From positions 51,631 through 115,630 of the forward strand of contig JAFAFR010000041.1 in the NCBI GenBank assembly GCA_023423405.1: a stretch of 64,000 nucleotides of DNA, written 5' to 3'. How positions within the stretch are numbered: the stretch's first letter is position 1; each line of letters begins with the position of its first letter. Positions 9,200 to 16,946 of this stretch are shown one piece after another. The notes under the pieces were generated by a model that searched no databases, was not told the DNA's origin, and was given only the letters and a program-made list of their open reading frames with translations. The DNA comes from Bacteroidota bacterium. Lineage in GTDB: Bacteria > Bacteroidota > Bacteroidia > Chitinophagales > Chitinophagaceae. A program made the position numbers and the translations under genes.

Positions 9200-10057
9200 A
9201 TGCAAAGAGAACCTGTTTCTGCAGCCTGCTTCGGCGAGGTGCTCTGGGATATTCTGCCCGAAGGAAAAATACTGGGCGGCGCACCGCTGAATGCCTGTTA
9301 TCACCTCATCAAATCGGGACTGTCTTCCACCATTATCACCAGCATTGGTAATGATCCATCGGGAAAGGAGATACGTGAAATCATGCTGCAGCGTGGCATT
9401 TGCACGGATCTCGTGCAGGAAACCCTGCAATATCCAACAGGCTATGTGCTTGCAGAGCCCGGGCCTGGCGGCGAAACAACCTATCGTTTCGGCGAAGACC
9501 TCGCGTGGGATCATATCGCCGTAACTGCGGAGAACCGGCTCGCCGTTTCCCAGGCAGATTACTTCATTTTCGGTACACTCGCTGCGAGATCGGCGGAGAG
9601 CCGCCGCAGCCTATTTGCCTTGCTGGAGCTGGCGCCAACCCCGGTGCTCGACATCAACCTGCGGCCTCCGCATGTGGACTACAATCTCCTGCCACGTTTG
9701 CTGCAACACGCGTCCATACTCAAACTGAACGAAAGCGAACTGGAACTGCTGGCCAGCCTGTTTGCCTGTAGCGGAAATACGAAACACCAGGTGGCGCAAT
9801 TGGCGGCATCCTTTGGTATCAGCGAAATCATTCTTACCTGCGGAGCCAAAGGCGCCCTGGTCTGGAAGGACGGAAATACCTGGTCACACCCCGGTTTTCG
9901 GGTAACCGTTGCCGATACCATCGGCAGCGGCGATGCGTTCCTGGCCGCCTACCTGGCCGGCAGGGCAACAGGCGAAAGCATGGAATCCAGGCTGGAGCGG
10001 GCGAACCGCCTGGCTGCTTTTGTGACTACGAAACAGGGCGCTTGTCCCGCTTATTAG
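9200..10057 (+). CDS. PfkB-family carbohydrate kinase, probable fructokinase
   Basis: The gene starts at ATG 9200, two bases after the transporter stop, giving 285 residues. PfkB signatures are GGAPLNACYHL near residue 25, a FGEVLWDILP start, and the C-terminal DTIGSGDAFLAAYL box with the catalytic Asp245. It phosphorylates a sugar in the cytoplasm with ATP; fructose to fructose-6-phosphate is the expected reaction from the fructan context. The operon order transporter-kinase-GH32 matches known Bacteroidota fructan loci. Confidence 0.9.
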   Translation: MQREPVSAACFGEVLWDILPEGKILGGAPLNACYHLIKSGLSSTIITSIGNDPSGKEIREIMLQRGICTDLVQETLQYPTGYVLAEPGPGGETTYRFGEDLAWDHIAVTAENRLAVSQADYFIFGTLAARSAESRRSLFALLELAPTPVLDINLRPPHVDYNLLPRLLQHASILKLNESELELLASLFACSGNTKHQVAQLAASFGISEIILTCGAKGALVWKDGNTWSHPGFRVTVADTIGSGDAFLAAYLAGRATGESMESRLERANRLAAFVTTKQGACPAY

Positions 10058-10090
10058 TTATTTTTCAACCTGCAATCTTAAAACTGCAAT

Positions 10091-11764
10091 ATGACTTTAC
10101 TTCAACGGTTGTTTTCCTTCGCATGTATCCTGTGCTGTGCGCAGGTTTTTGCGCAAAAACCATTCAACGCTTATTTTACGCCCGGTAAGAAATACCTGCA
10201 GCTCCCCGTAAAGAACGGTGCACCCAAAAAGAACCTGGAGTTGTGGAAAGATGGCGTACTGGTCCGCTATTTCGACATGGAGCTGGCGGAGGACAAAGCC
10301 GATTGGTATGCGTATCTCGATATCAGCGAATGGAAAAATGCTCCCGTGGAATTGCGGGTGGATAAACTGGCGGAAGGCAGTTCAACTTTTCATCCCATTG
10401 TGCAGTCCGATCTCGATACCAATGCTGGCAAGCCTTACAGCGAAGCGCTGAGAGGGCAGTTCCATTTTTCACCCAAACGGGGATGGACAAACGATCCCAA
10501 CGGCATGTGTTATTACCAGGGACAATACCATCTTTTCTTCCAGCACAATCCTTATGGCCGTGGCTGGGGCAATATGACTTGGGGCCATGCCGTAAGCAAG
10601 GATATGATCCATTGGAAAGAAGTAGGCGATGCCCTGCATCCCGATGGCTATGGTCCCATGTTCAGCGGCACGGCCGTGGTGGACTCGGCCAATACCAGTG
10701 GACTGGGGCAGCCGGGCAACCCGGCCATGGTGATGTTTTTTACCGGCGCGCGTGCCTGGTGCCAGGGGCTTGCGTGGACAACCGATGGCGAACGTTTTCA
10801 AAAACTGGACAGGGCAGCCGTGGCGCGGGTCCGGGCCGATAACCGCGATCCGAAAGTGTTCTGGTATGCACCGGGAAAACACTGGGTGATGTTGTTTTGG
10901 GTAGAGGAGGAAGGAGGTCAGCACACCCAGCATTTCTTCCATTCCGCTAACCTGAAAGACTGGACACCTGCCTCCGTGGTGAAGGGCGGTATGGGCGACG
11001 ATCGTTATCTTTTTGAATGTCCCGATTTTTTTGAGCTGCCCGTAGATGGCAACGAAGCAAACCGGAAATGGGTGTTATCGGCTGCCAATAGTATGTATGC
11101 GATCGGCAGCTTCGACGGAACAACTTTTACGCCGGAGGCCGAAAGACTGCTGAACCAGGTGGGCAGGGATTACTATGCAGCACAGACTTTCAGCAACGAT
11201 CCCACGGGACGCCGTGTTGAGATCGGCTGGTGGCGCACCGCAACCGACAAGGGCGACATGTGTTTCAATCAAAGCATGAGCATCCCGATGGAACTGAAAC
11301 TGGTCACTACCCCCGAGGGAGTAAGGATGATAAGGGTTCCGGTGAAGGAACTGGAGGCGCTGCGCAGCAGTACCATCCGCAAAGGCGCCGTAACGGTTTC
11401 GGAAAAATCTGCCGACCCGCTCGCTGCCACACCGGCTGAGTTGCTCGAAATGCAAATGCTGTTGTCGCCCGGAAAAACGGGCACCATACGCTTTGATATC
11501 CGCGGCCTGTTACTGGAATACGATGTGGCTGCGGCCGAGCTGCGTTGCGATGGCGTAAAGGCAAAAGTTCCGCTGCAGAAAGGAGACCTTCAACTAACGG
11601 TATACGCCGACCGAACCGGTATTGAAGTGTTCGCCAACAACGGCCTGGTATATATGCCCATCAATAAAAATATTTCAGGCAGTGCTTCCTCTATTAAGGT
11701 AAGCGGCGGAAAATGCCGGTTTAAACAGCTGGATGTTTTTGAACTGAAATCTGCCTGGGAATAG
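10091..11764 (+). CDS. GH32 fructan hydrolase (levanase/inulinase/invertase type), secreted
   Basis: This 557-residue protein has a signal peptide ending at VFAQ. The GH32 five-bladed propeller contains all three catalytic blocks: WTNDPNG with nucleophile Asp135, RDP at 252-254 and EC with acid/base Glu309. A C-terminal beta-sandwich (about 400-557) includes the typical DRTGIEVFANNG strand. About 100 residues precede the propeller, resembling the N-terminal domain seen in some Bacteroidota GH32 proteins. It hydrolyses beta-fructofuranosides to fructose for the transporter and kinase encoded just upstream. Endo or exo action and linkage preference cannot be told. Confidence 0.95.
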   Translation: MTLLQRLFSFACILCCAQVFAQKPFNAYFTPGKKYLQLPVKNGAPKKNLELWKDGVLVRYFDMELAEDKADWYAYLDISEWKNAPVELRVDKLAEGSSTFHPIVQSDLDTNAGKPYSEALRGQFHFSPKRGWTNDPNGMCYYQGQYHLFFQHNPYGRGWGNMTWGHAVSKDMIHWKEVGDALHPDGYGPMFSGTAVVDSANTSGLGQPGNPAMVMFFTGARAWCQGLAWTTDGERFQKLDRAAVARVRADNRDPKVFWYAPGKHWVMLFWVEEEGGQHTQHFFHSANLKDWTPASVVKGGMGDDRYLFECPDFFELPVDGNEANRKWVLSAANSMYAIGSFDGTTFTPEAERLLNQVGRDYYAAQTFSNDPTGRRVEIGWWRTATDKGDMCFNQSMSIPMELKLVTTPEGVRMIRVPVKELEALRSSTIRKGAVTVSEKSADPLAATPAELLEMQMLLSPGKTGTIRFDIRGLLLEYDVAAAELRCDGVKAKVPLQKGDLQLTVYADRTGIEVFANNGLVYMPINKNISGSASSIKVSGGKCRFKQLDVFELKSAWE

Positions 11765-13055
11765 TTCGCAGTAACATACAGAACAGGAAGCCGGTAAAAG
11801 CAAGGCCTACGCCTACGTATTCCGGTGAGGTATAACCGAAACCGGCTGCGATGGGCAGGCCGCCCAGGAAGGCGCCGAGCGCATTGCCCGTGTTGGCGCT
11901 CGCCTGCAGTGTTGCGCTGGCCAGCATTTCAGATCCTTTCGCGTAACTGATCATCAGCATTTGCATGGGAGCAATCACGGCAAAGGCAATGGCGCCGGTA
12001 AGGAAGGTAAGCACGATGGACATAACCTGGAACCTCGAAAGCAGGGCCACCGTGAGCAGCGCAAGGACCATGGTTAACAAAAGGAAGGCTGTTGTTTTCA
12101 GCGGGGAATATTTGTCGGCCAGTCTGCCGCCGGCAAAATTGCCTACCGCCATACCCAAACCTGCCACCATCATGATGAGGGTCATGGAGCTGGCCGGAAA
12201 CCCCGACACTTCTGTCATCAGCGGAGCGATATAGGAGATCCATGCAAACATACCACCGGTGCCGATGGCGGAAATGCCGATGATGGTCCAGAAAGCCTGG
12301 CTGCGGAAAACACGAAGGCTGTCCTTAACGCTTCCCTGTTGCTCCTGTTTCATTTCGGGCATCCATTTGTACAGGCTGAGCGCGGTGATCCAGGCTACGA
12401 GGGCTACGATGCCGAAAGAGATCCGCCAACTGAACTGGTGACCGATATAGGTTCCCAGCGGAACACCGATGAGGTTGGCGACGGTGAGCCCGGCAAACAT
12501 AACCGATACGGCCCTGGCCTCTCTTCCGGGAGCAGCCAGGCGGGCGGCTACCACCGCGCCCACACCAAAAAACGCACCGTGGGGCAAACCGGAGAAAAGG
12601 CGCGCCGCCATCAGGGTTTCGTGGTTGGGAGCGATCGCAAAAATGCCATTGAACAGTCCGAATAAACCCATAAGCGCCATCAGGATCTTTTTAGGCGGAT
12701 ACTGTGCCGCGAGGATCACCATCAGCGGGGCCCCAATCACCACACCCAGCGCATAGAGCGAAATCAGGTGCCCGGCAACGGGAATGGATACCCGAAGCGA
12801 ACCGGCAATATCGGGCAGCACGCCCATGATCATGAACTCTGCCATGCCCAGGCTGAGGCCGCCGAGCAGGAGGGCGATCAATCCCGGCTGGAGGTCGAAT
12901 TTTTTCTCCTGCCTGCTTCGGTTATCTGTTATAGTTAGATCTTGCTGGTCTTCGCCGGCCACCTTGTTTTGGATGGCAGGAGCTGATTTTTTCTTCTCCG
13001 GGAAGGAGGTATAAAAGGTTCTCCGCGAACGGTGCGGAAAAAATGTTTGTGTCAT
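11721..13055 (-). CDS. MFS efflux transporter, AraJ-like (DHA1 family)
   Basis: The protein of about 444 residues has 12 predicted helices, with a GMAEFMIMGVLPDIA first helix and the GLPHGAFFGVGAVVAARLA segment found in AraJ/YdhP-type major facilitator exporters. A basic, polar extension of about 50 residues precedes helix 1. The start is uncertain: ATG 13055 is used, while an in-frame GTG near 12960 would remove most of the extension. The gene converges on the GH32 gene and overlaps its 3' end by 44 bp, so the last 14 codons of both genes are read on opposite strands. Substrate unknown. Confidence 0.85.
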   Translation of the reverse strand: MTQTFFPHRSRRTFYTSFPEKKKSAPAIQNKVAGEDQQDLTITDNRSRQEKKFDLQPGLIALLLGGLSLGMAEFMIMGVLPDIAGSLRVSIPVAGHLISLYALGVVIGAPLMVILAAQYPPKKILMALMGLFGLFNGIFAIAPNHETLMAARLFSGLPHGAFFGVGAVVAARLAAPGREARAVSVMFAGLTVANLIGVPLGTYIGHQFSWRISFGIVALVAWITALSLYKWMPEMKQEQQGSVKDSLRVFRSQAFWTIIGISAIGTGGMFAWISYIAPLMTEVSGFPASSMTLIMMVAGLGMAVGNFAGGRLADKYSPLKTTAFLLLTMVLALLTVALLSRFQVMSIVLTFLTGAIAFAVIAPMQMLMISYAKGSEMLASATLQASANTGNALGAFLGGLPIAAGFGYTSPEYVGVGLAFTGFLFCMLLRTIPRQISVQKHPAV

Positions 13056-13123
13056 GTTCACAGTTTTAGGTACAACAAAATGCCCACGGCATGGCAGGCA
13101 AATCGTACAAGGGCAAGCGTTTG

Positions 13124-13417
13124 TTAAATGATCCGGACAGGTTTGCCCGATTGCATTACTTCCGAAACCATCCCGGGATCAAAGCCCTGTGGAGCGGAAA
13201 TGACCACAAGGTCAATATTGTCGTCGGCAGTGATCTCCTGAAGCTCCTGCACCAACTCTGCCTGTGGGTAGAGATTGCGGGCAAGGCCTTCGGTGATGGT
13301 TCCATTGATCAGGACCTTTTTCAGGTTGTATCCATTGAAGGTACTGGCAGAACCAAGCTGGAAAATTTTCCCCGATTTGCTACATTCTACCAGGCCTATG
13401 TTTTTAAACGTATCCAT
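13124..13417 (-). CDS. Small protein resembling the N-terminal half of a Gfo/Idh/MocA Rossmann domain
   Basis: From ATG 13417 this encodes 97 residues. The second half has the Gfo/Idh layout: a YPQAELVQELQEITADDNIDLVVISAPQ-like run of helix, strand and P-loop turn, ending GKPV exactly where full-length oxidoreductases continue with VEKP. The first half lacks the usual GxGxxG. It cannot be an oxidoreductase without the C-terminal catalytic domain, so it is either a stand-alone small Rossmann-like protein or a remnant. It is divergent from the LacI gene and shares its control region. Confidence 0.6.
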   Translation of the reverse strand: MDTFKNIGLVECSKSGKIFQLGSASTFNGYNLKKVLINGTITEGLARNLYPQAELVQELQEITADDNIDLVVISAPQGFDPGMVSEVMQSGKPVRII

Positions 13418-13465
13418 TTCAATTGTTTTCAATTCACCACGTTTAGACGACAAAATTAGCAAAAA

Positions 13466-13483
13466 AGTTTAATCGTTTAAACT
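13466..13483. promoter_or_regulatory. Candidate LacI-family operator (18-bp palindrome with central CG)
   Basis: AGTTTAATCGTTTAAACT has perfect 7-bp arms (AGTTTAA / TTAAACT) around TCGT, and the dyad axis falls exactly between C and G, the hallmark of LacI-family operators. It lies between the divergent starts at 13417 and 13550, 66 bp before the LacI-family ATG. Autoregulation of the regulator, and possibly control of the small Rossmann-like gene, is the simplest reading. Binding is inferred. Confidence 0.55.
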
Positions 13484-13549
13484 GTTTACATTTTGTTAAC
13501 GCCTTATAGCAGTAACTTACAGTTGAAATCGCCTGAAACTGAGCTTGCT

Positions 13550-14554
13550 ATGAAAAGGGTTTGCCTGAAAGATATAGCCAATCGGGTTGGTGTTTCAACC
13601 GCCCTGGTTTCTTATGTTTTGAATAATAAGAAGGAAGGACGTATTGGAAAAGACATCAGTATAAAGATTCGCGAAGCCGCCCGGCAGATGGGATACCGCG
13701 CCAACCAGATCGCCCGCAGTCTCAAAACGAATAAAACATTCACCATCGGTTTGATCGTAGCCGATATCTCCAACCCTTTTTCTTCTTCGCTGGCCAGGAT
13801 CATTGAAGACGCCGCCGGTAAATTCCAGTACACCGTGCTTTTCGGAAGCTCAGATGAAAACCCCGATAAATTCAGCCGCCTCATTGATGCTTTTCTCAAC
13901 CGCCAGGTAGACGGCCTTATCATTTCCCCGCCCGATGGAACGGGGGAACAGATCTGTTATCTCAGCGAACAGCGCATTCCTTTTGTTTTGCTGGACCGGT
14001 ATTTTCCGGAACAGTCTTCCAACTACATCGCCCTTGATAACCAAAAGGCTTCCTTCAATGCAGTTCATCACATGCTCGATCGCGGCTGCCGCAGGATAGG
14101 ATTGATTACCTACAAAAGTGATCTTCATCATTTGGGGCAGCGGAAAAAAGGATATGAAGATGCACTGCGCCAATACGACATTGAACCGCGGCAGGAATGG
14201 ATAAGGGAATTGTGTATCAACCACCGGCAGGAAGAAGTGGTGGAAGCCATTGAGCAGTTGCTGGCACTGCCCGAGCCCACCGATGGTTTACTTTTTGCGT
14301 CCAATACTTTGTCGGCTACCGGCCTGCGGCATCTCAACCGTTTGTCCATCCGCGTCCCGGACGACCTGGCGGTGGTGAGTTATGATGAAACCGATTCGCT
14401 GGACCTGTTTTATGCGCCGCTTACCTATATCCGGCAACCGCTGCAGGAAATGGGAAAACGTTCGGTTGACATTTTACTGGCAGCGATGGAGCGGGACCAG
14501 CCGCCAACGCAATTGCTGCTCGATGCCGAACTGGTAGTAAGAAGCAGTACCTGA
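13550..14554 (+). CDS. LacI-family transcriptional regulator
   Basis: ATG 13550 gives 334 residues beginning MKRVCLKDIANRVGVS, the standard start of the LacI helix-turn-helix (about residues 4-50, with STALVSYVLNN recognition and hinge helix). A periplasmic-binding-protein-like effector domain follows (about 60-330), with IGLIVADISNPFSS and VDGLIISPP. An in-frame ATG at 13493 would add an unlikely extension through the control region. It probably represses sugar genes until an effector sugar or sugar phosphate binds. Its targets are not evident beyond a palindrome in its own promoter. Confidence 0.92.
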   Translation: MKRVCLKDIANRVGVSTALVSYVLNNKKEGRIGKDISIKIREAARQMGYRANQIARSLKTNKTFTIGLIVADISNPFSSSLARIIEDAAGKFQYTVLFGSSDENPDKFSRLIDAFLNRQVDGLIISPPDGTGEQICYLSEQRIPFVLLDRYFPEQSSNYIALDNQKASFNAVHHMLDRGCRRIGLITYKSDLHHLGQRKKGYEDALRQYDIEPRQEWIRELCINHRQEEVVEAIEQLLALPEPTDGLLFASNTLSATGLRHLNRLSIRVPDDLAVVSYDETDSLDLFYAPLTYIRQPLQEMGKRSVDILLAAMERDQPPTQLLLDAELVVRSST

Positions 14555-14577
14555 ACACGCATGCAAAACCCAGGCAT

Positions 14578-14850
14578 ATGGCAAAAGAAAAACAAAAACC
14601 CTCTGCAAACCCGCCGGGTGAGGAGGAAAAAAAGATCCGCGAAGAGCTGGATAAAATGAATTACCCCAGCGGGGAAGATATCATGAATCCCGCCTCAGGT
14701 GCGGAAAAAATGCCGCATCACCGCGATCGCGACGATTTGTCGGAAGGACTCGATGTACCGGGCTCGGAACTCGACGACGATATGGAGGACATAGGGGAGG
14801 AAGATGAGGAAAACAACTACTACAGTTTGGGTGGTGATAAGGACGACTGA
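14578..14850 (+). CDS. Small, highly charged acidic protein of unknown function
   Basis: This 90-residue protein is soluble and strongly charged: lysine-rich at the N-terminus, with a long acidic C-terminal stretch ending DKDD. No signal peptide, membrane segment or known domain was recognised, and much of it is probably disordered. It starts 24 bp after the LacI gene and its stop abuts the stop of the convergent small gene at 14851. Short proteins of this kind occur in Chitinophagaceae, but no function is known to me. Confidence 0.7.
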   Translation: MAKEKQKPSANPPGEEEKKIREELDKMNYPSGEDIMNPASGAEKMPHHRDRDDLSEGLDVPGSELDDDMEDIGEEDEENNYYSLGGDKDD

Positions 14851-15093
14851 TCATGCTTTTGAAAAAAAGCGTTCGATGGCATGTCCTATCGCCTCTACCA
14901 GGTATCCGGGCCGCTCTTCTTCAGCGCACCATGCTTTTTCGCGCCGGAAAATATTTCCGAATGGAACACCGTTCAGGAAGATGTGAAAGCGGTGGGGAAT
15001 CTGTTGCAGGTCGAGTTGGGCCAGGGGCTGGATCACCATCCGGTATAACTGGGTGTTGATCTTGAAACTGCATTCAAAATTGGCGTAGGTCAT
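14851..15093 (-). CDS. Small hypothetical protein (about 80 aa)
   Basis: From ATG 15093 this encodes 80 residues with a plausible globular composition (MTYANFECSFKINTQLY start, HIFLNGVPFGNIFRR middle). No known domain was recognised. An in-frame ATG at 15174 would add 27 hydrophobic residues and is less convincing. It is convergent with the acidic protein at 14578, end to end without a gap. The compact packing supports a real gene, but there is no functional clue. Confidence 0.5.
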   Translation of the reverse strand: MTYANFECSFKINTQLYRMVIQPLAQLDLQQIPHRFHIFLNGVPFGNIFRREKAWCAEEERPGYLVEAIGHAIERFFSKA

Positions 15094-15198
15094 GGCAGGA
15101 ATCGTTATAAGTATATCGCACAGAAACTGTACCAGTCTACCTTGTATGGTACCGTGGAAACAGGGAATAATCATTTTTTAACAAGGCCGGGAAAAAAA

Positions 15199-16035
15199 TC
15201 ACTCCCTGACATTGGAATAAATAGCTGTGCTCCAGCGCCGGGGCAGCACCCGAAGTCCTATGGAACTGAGGTGGGCGAGGGTGCCGGGTACAATCACCAT
15301 GCGTCCCTGGAGGGTTTTGCGCACGGCCAATTCCCCGACCCGGGCCGGTTTTACAGCCATCTGCATGCCAAACCAGCCCAGTTGCCTGCGCGTGCGTTCT
15401 TCAATTTCCTTCTTGGTGAAAACGGGTCCCGGCGCCAGGTAGCTCACGCTGATGCCCCGGTCTTTCAACTGGTAGCGCAATCCATAGCTTAAAAAGGTAA
15501 CCCCGCTTTTTGTGGCCGCATACAAATTCTTGGAGGGGATGGGTGCAAAGCCCGCCATGCTCGATACGTTCAGAATATAAGCTGGTGCCTGCTTTTCAAG
15601 AAGTGGGATCATTACCAGGGTGAGGGCCATTACCGACTCCAGGTTCAGGCGGATCATATAACGGAGCGAATCCAGCGGCATTTTTAAAAAGTCATCGGCC
15701 CCGCCGAGCCCGGCCACATTGCAGAGCATTTTCACCGGCAGGTTTTCGCGGACGCAGAAATCGCGGATGGCAAGTGTGCTGGAAGTATCGGCCAGGTCGA
15801 GCGCCAGGGTGCGTATGCGGATGGCGTAGGCGGGTTCCAGCCTTGCCCTTGCTTTTTGAAGTCCGTCTTCGTGGCGGGCGATCAACAGGAGGTTAAACCC
15901 GCGTTTTGCGAGGGCTTCGGCAATGGCAAAGCCGATTCCTTTGGACCCGCCGGCAATAACGGCATAGGGCTGTTCCGACTTTCCGGCCAGGGGTAGAAAA
16001 CAGGCGAGCAGGAAAACGACGATGCTGGTCCGCAT
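15199..16035 (-). CDS. Short-chain dehydrogenase/reductase (SDR) with an N-terminal signal-like segment
   Basis: This 278-residue protein is a classical SDR: nucleotide-binding GGSKGIG at 29-35, a CNVAG variant of NNAG near 105, catalytic Ser158/159 (NVSSMAG), Tyr172 and Lys176 (YAATK). It is preceded by about 20 residues (MRTSIVVFLLACFLPLAG) that look like a signal peptide or membrane anchor, unusual for a cofactor-dependent cytosolic family. No alternative methionine lies nearer the Rossmann fold. CNVAG replaces the usual NNAG. Substrate unknown. An acyl-chain or steroid-type reductase of the DltE/HSD17B12-like branch is possible but not demonstrable. Confidence 0.85.
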   Translation of the reverse strand: MRTSIVVFLLACFLPLAGKSEQPYAVIAGGSKGIGFAIAEALAKRGFNLLLIARHEDGLQKARARLEPAYAIRIRTLALDLADTSSTLAIRDFCVRENLPVKMLCNVAGLGGADDFLKMPLDSLRYMIRLNLESVMALTLVMIPLLEKQAPAYILNVSSMAGFAPIPSKNLYAATKSGVTFLSYGLRYQLKDRGISVSYLAPGPVFTKKEIEERTRRQLGWFGMQMAVKPARVGELAVRKTLQGRMVIVPGTLAHLSSIGLRVLPRRWSTAIYSNVRE

Positions 16036-16162
16036 GTTTTTTTTCGCCTGTTTGCAGGAATTGTGCCATGGGGTTATGCGCAGGGCACTTCACCGTTCGT
16101 TCGACTATGCGTGTACGTTAGCAGTGATCACAACACGCAGGGGCGTCACCGTTTTGTAATGG

Positions 16163-16837
16163 TTAGTCGGCCAGGTCGGGCCTTCTTTCGCGGGTGCGCT
16201 GCAGGGCCTGCTCGTAGCGCCATTCTTCCACTTTTTTAAGGTCGCCGCTGAGCAGGATCTCAGGCACTTTCCATCCGCGGAAATCGGCCGGGCGCGTGTA
16301 TATAGGCGGGGCGAGCAGGTCGTCCTGGAAGGAATCGGTCAGGGCAGAAGTTTCGTCGTTGAGCACACCCGGTAAAAGACGGCCAATGGCGTCCACTACA
16401 ACAGCCGCCGCCAGTTCACCGCCACTGAGTACATAATCGCCGATGGATATTTCCATCGTAACAAAATGATCCCGTATGCGCTGGTCGATGCCTTTGTAAT
16501 GGCCGCAGATAATCAGCAGGTTTCCTTTCAGGGAAAGCCGGTTGGCTGTTCTCTGGTCGAACCGTGCGCCATCCGGCGTCATATAAATGATTTCGTCGTA
16601 GGTTCTTTCCCCGCTCAGCGCTTCGATGGCATTGGCCAGCGGCTCGCACATCATCACCATGCCAGCGCCGCCGCCGTACTGGTAATCATCGACCTGCCCG
16701 TATTCATTAACCGCCCATTTCCGGAGATGGTGCAGTTCCACTTCCAGCAGGCCACGGGTTTGGGCCCTTTTCATAATGGAATGTCCCAATGGGCTGTCGA
16801 GCAGCTCCGGCACCACCGAAATGATATCTATGCGCAT
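16163..16837 (-). CDS. trmD: tRNA (guanine37-N1)-methyltransferase TrmD
   Basis: ATG 16837 gives 224 residues, a usual TrmD length. The start MRIDIISVVPEL, the SIMKRAQTRGLLEVELHHLR segment, DDYQYGGGAGMVMMCEP, the ICGHYKGIDQRI box and the trefoil-knot ISIGDYVLSGGELAA segment are diagnostic. It methylates G37 of tRNAs with S-adenosylmethionine in the cytoplasm, preventing +1 frameshifting. Usual neighbours (rpsP, rimM, rplS) are absent here, as is common in Bacteroidota. It is a core housekeeping gene inside an accessory sugar region and divergent from the GH5-like gene. Confidence 0.97.
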   Translation of the reverse strand: MRIDIISVVPELLDSPLGHSIMKRAQTRGLLEVELHHLRKWAVNEYGQVDDYQYGGGAGMVMMCEPLANAIEALSGERTYDEIIYMTPDGARFDQRTANRLSLKGNLLIICGHYKGIDQRIRDHFVTMEISIGDYVLSGGELAAAVVVDAIGRLLPGVLNDETSALTDSFQDDLLAPPIYTRPADFRGWKVPEILLSGDLKKVEEWRYEQALQRTRERRPDLAD

Positions 16838-16946
16838 GGCGCAAAGTTGATACATTCTGCGTAATCATAGATACAATATGCACAGTATCTGGCGGGGGGA
16901 ATGAGTTTATTTGTACAAATTTTATTGCTTGCCAAATTTTACCTGT

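Noticed and set aside
16092..16135. GCGTGT...ACACGC inverted repeat between the SDR and trmD genes
   Set aside because: Only 6 bp per arm with a long loop and no T-tract; could easily be chance.
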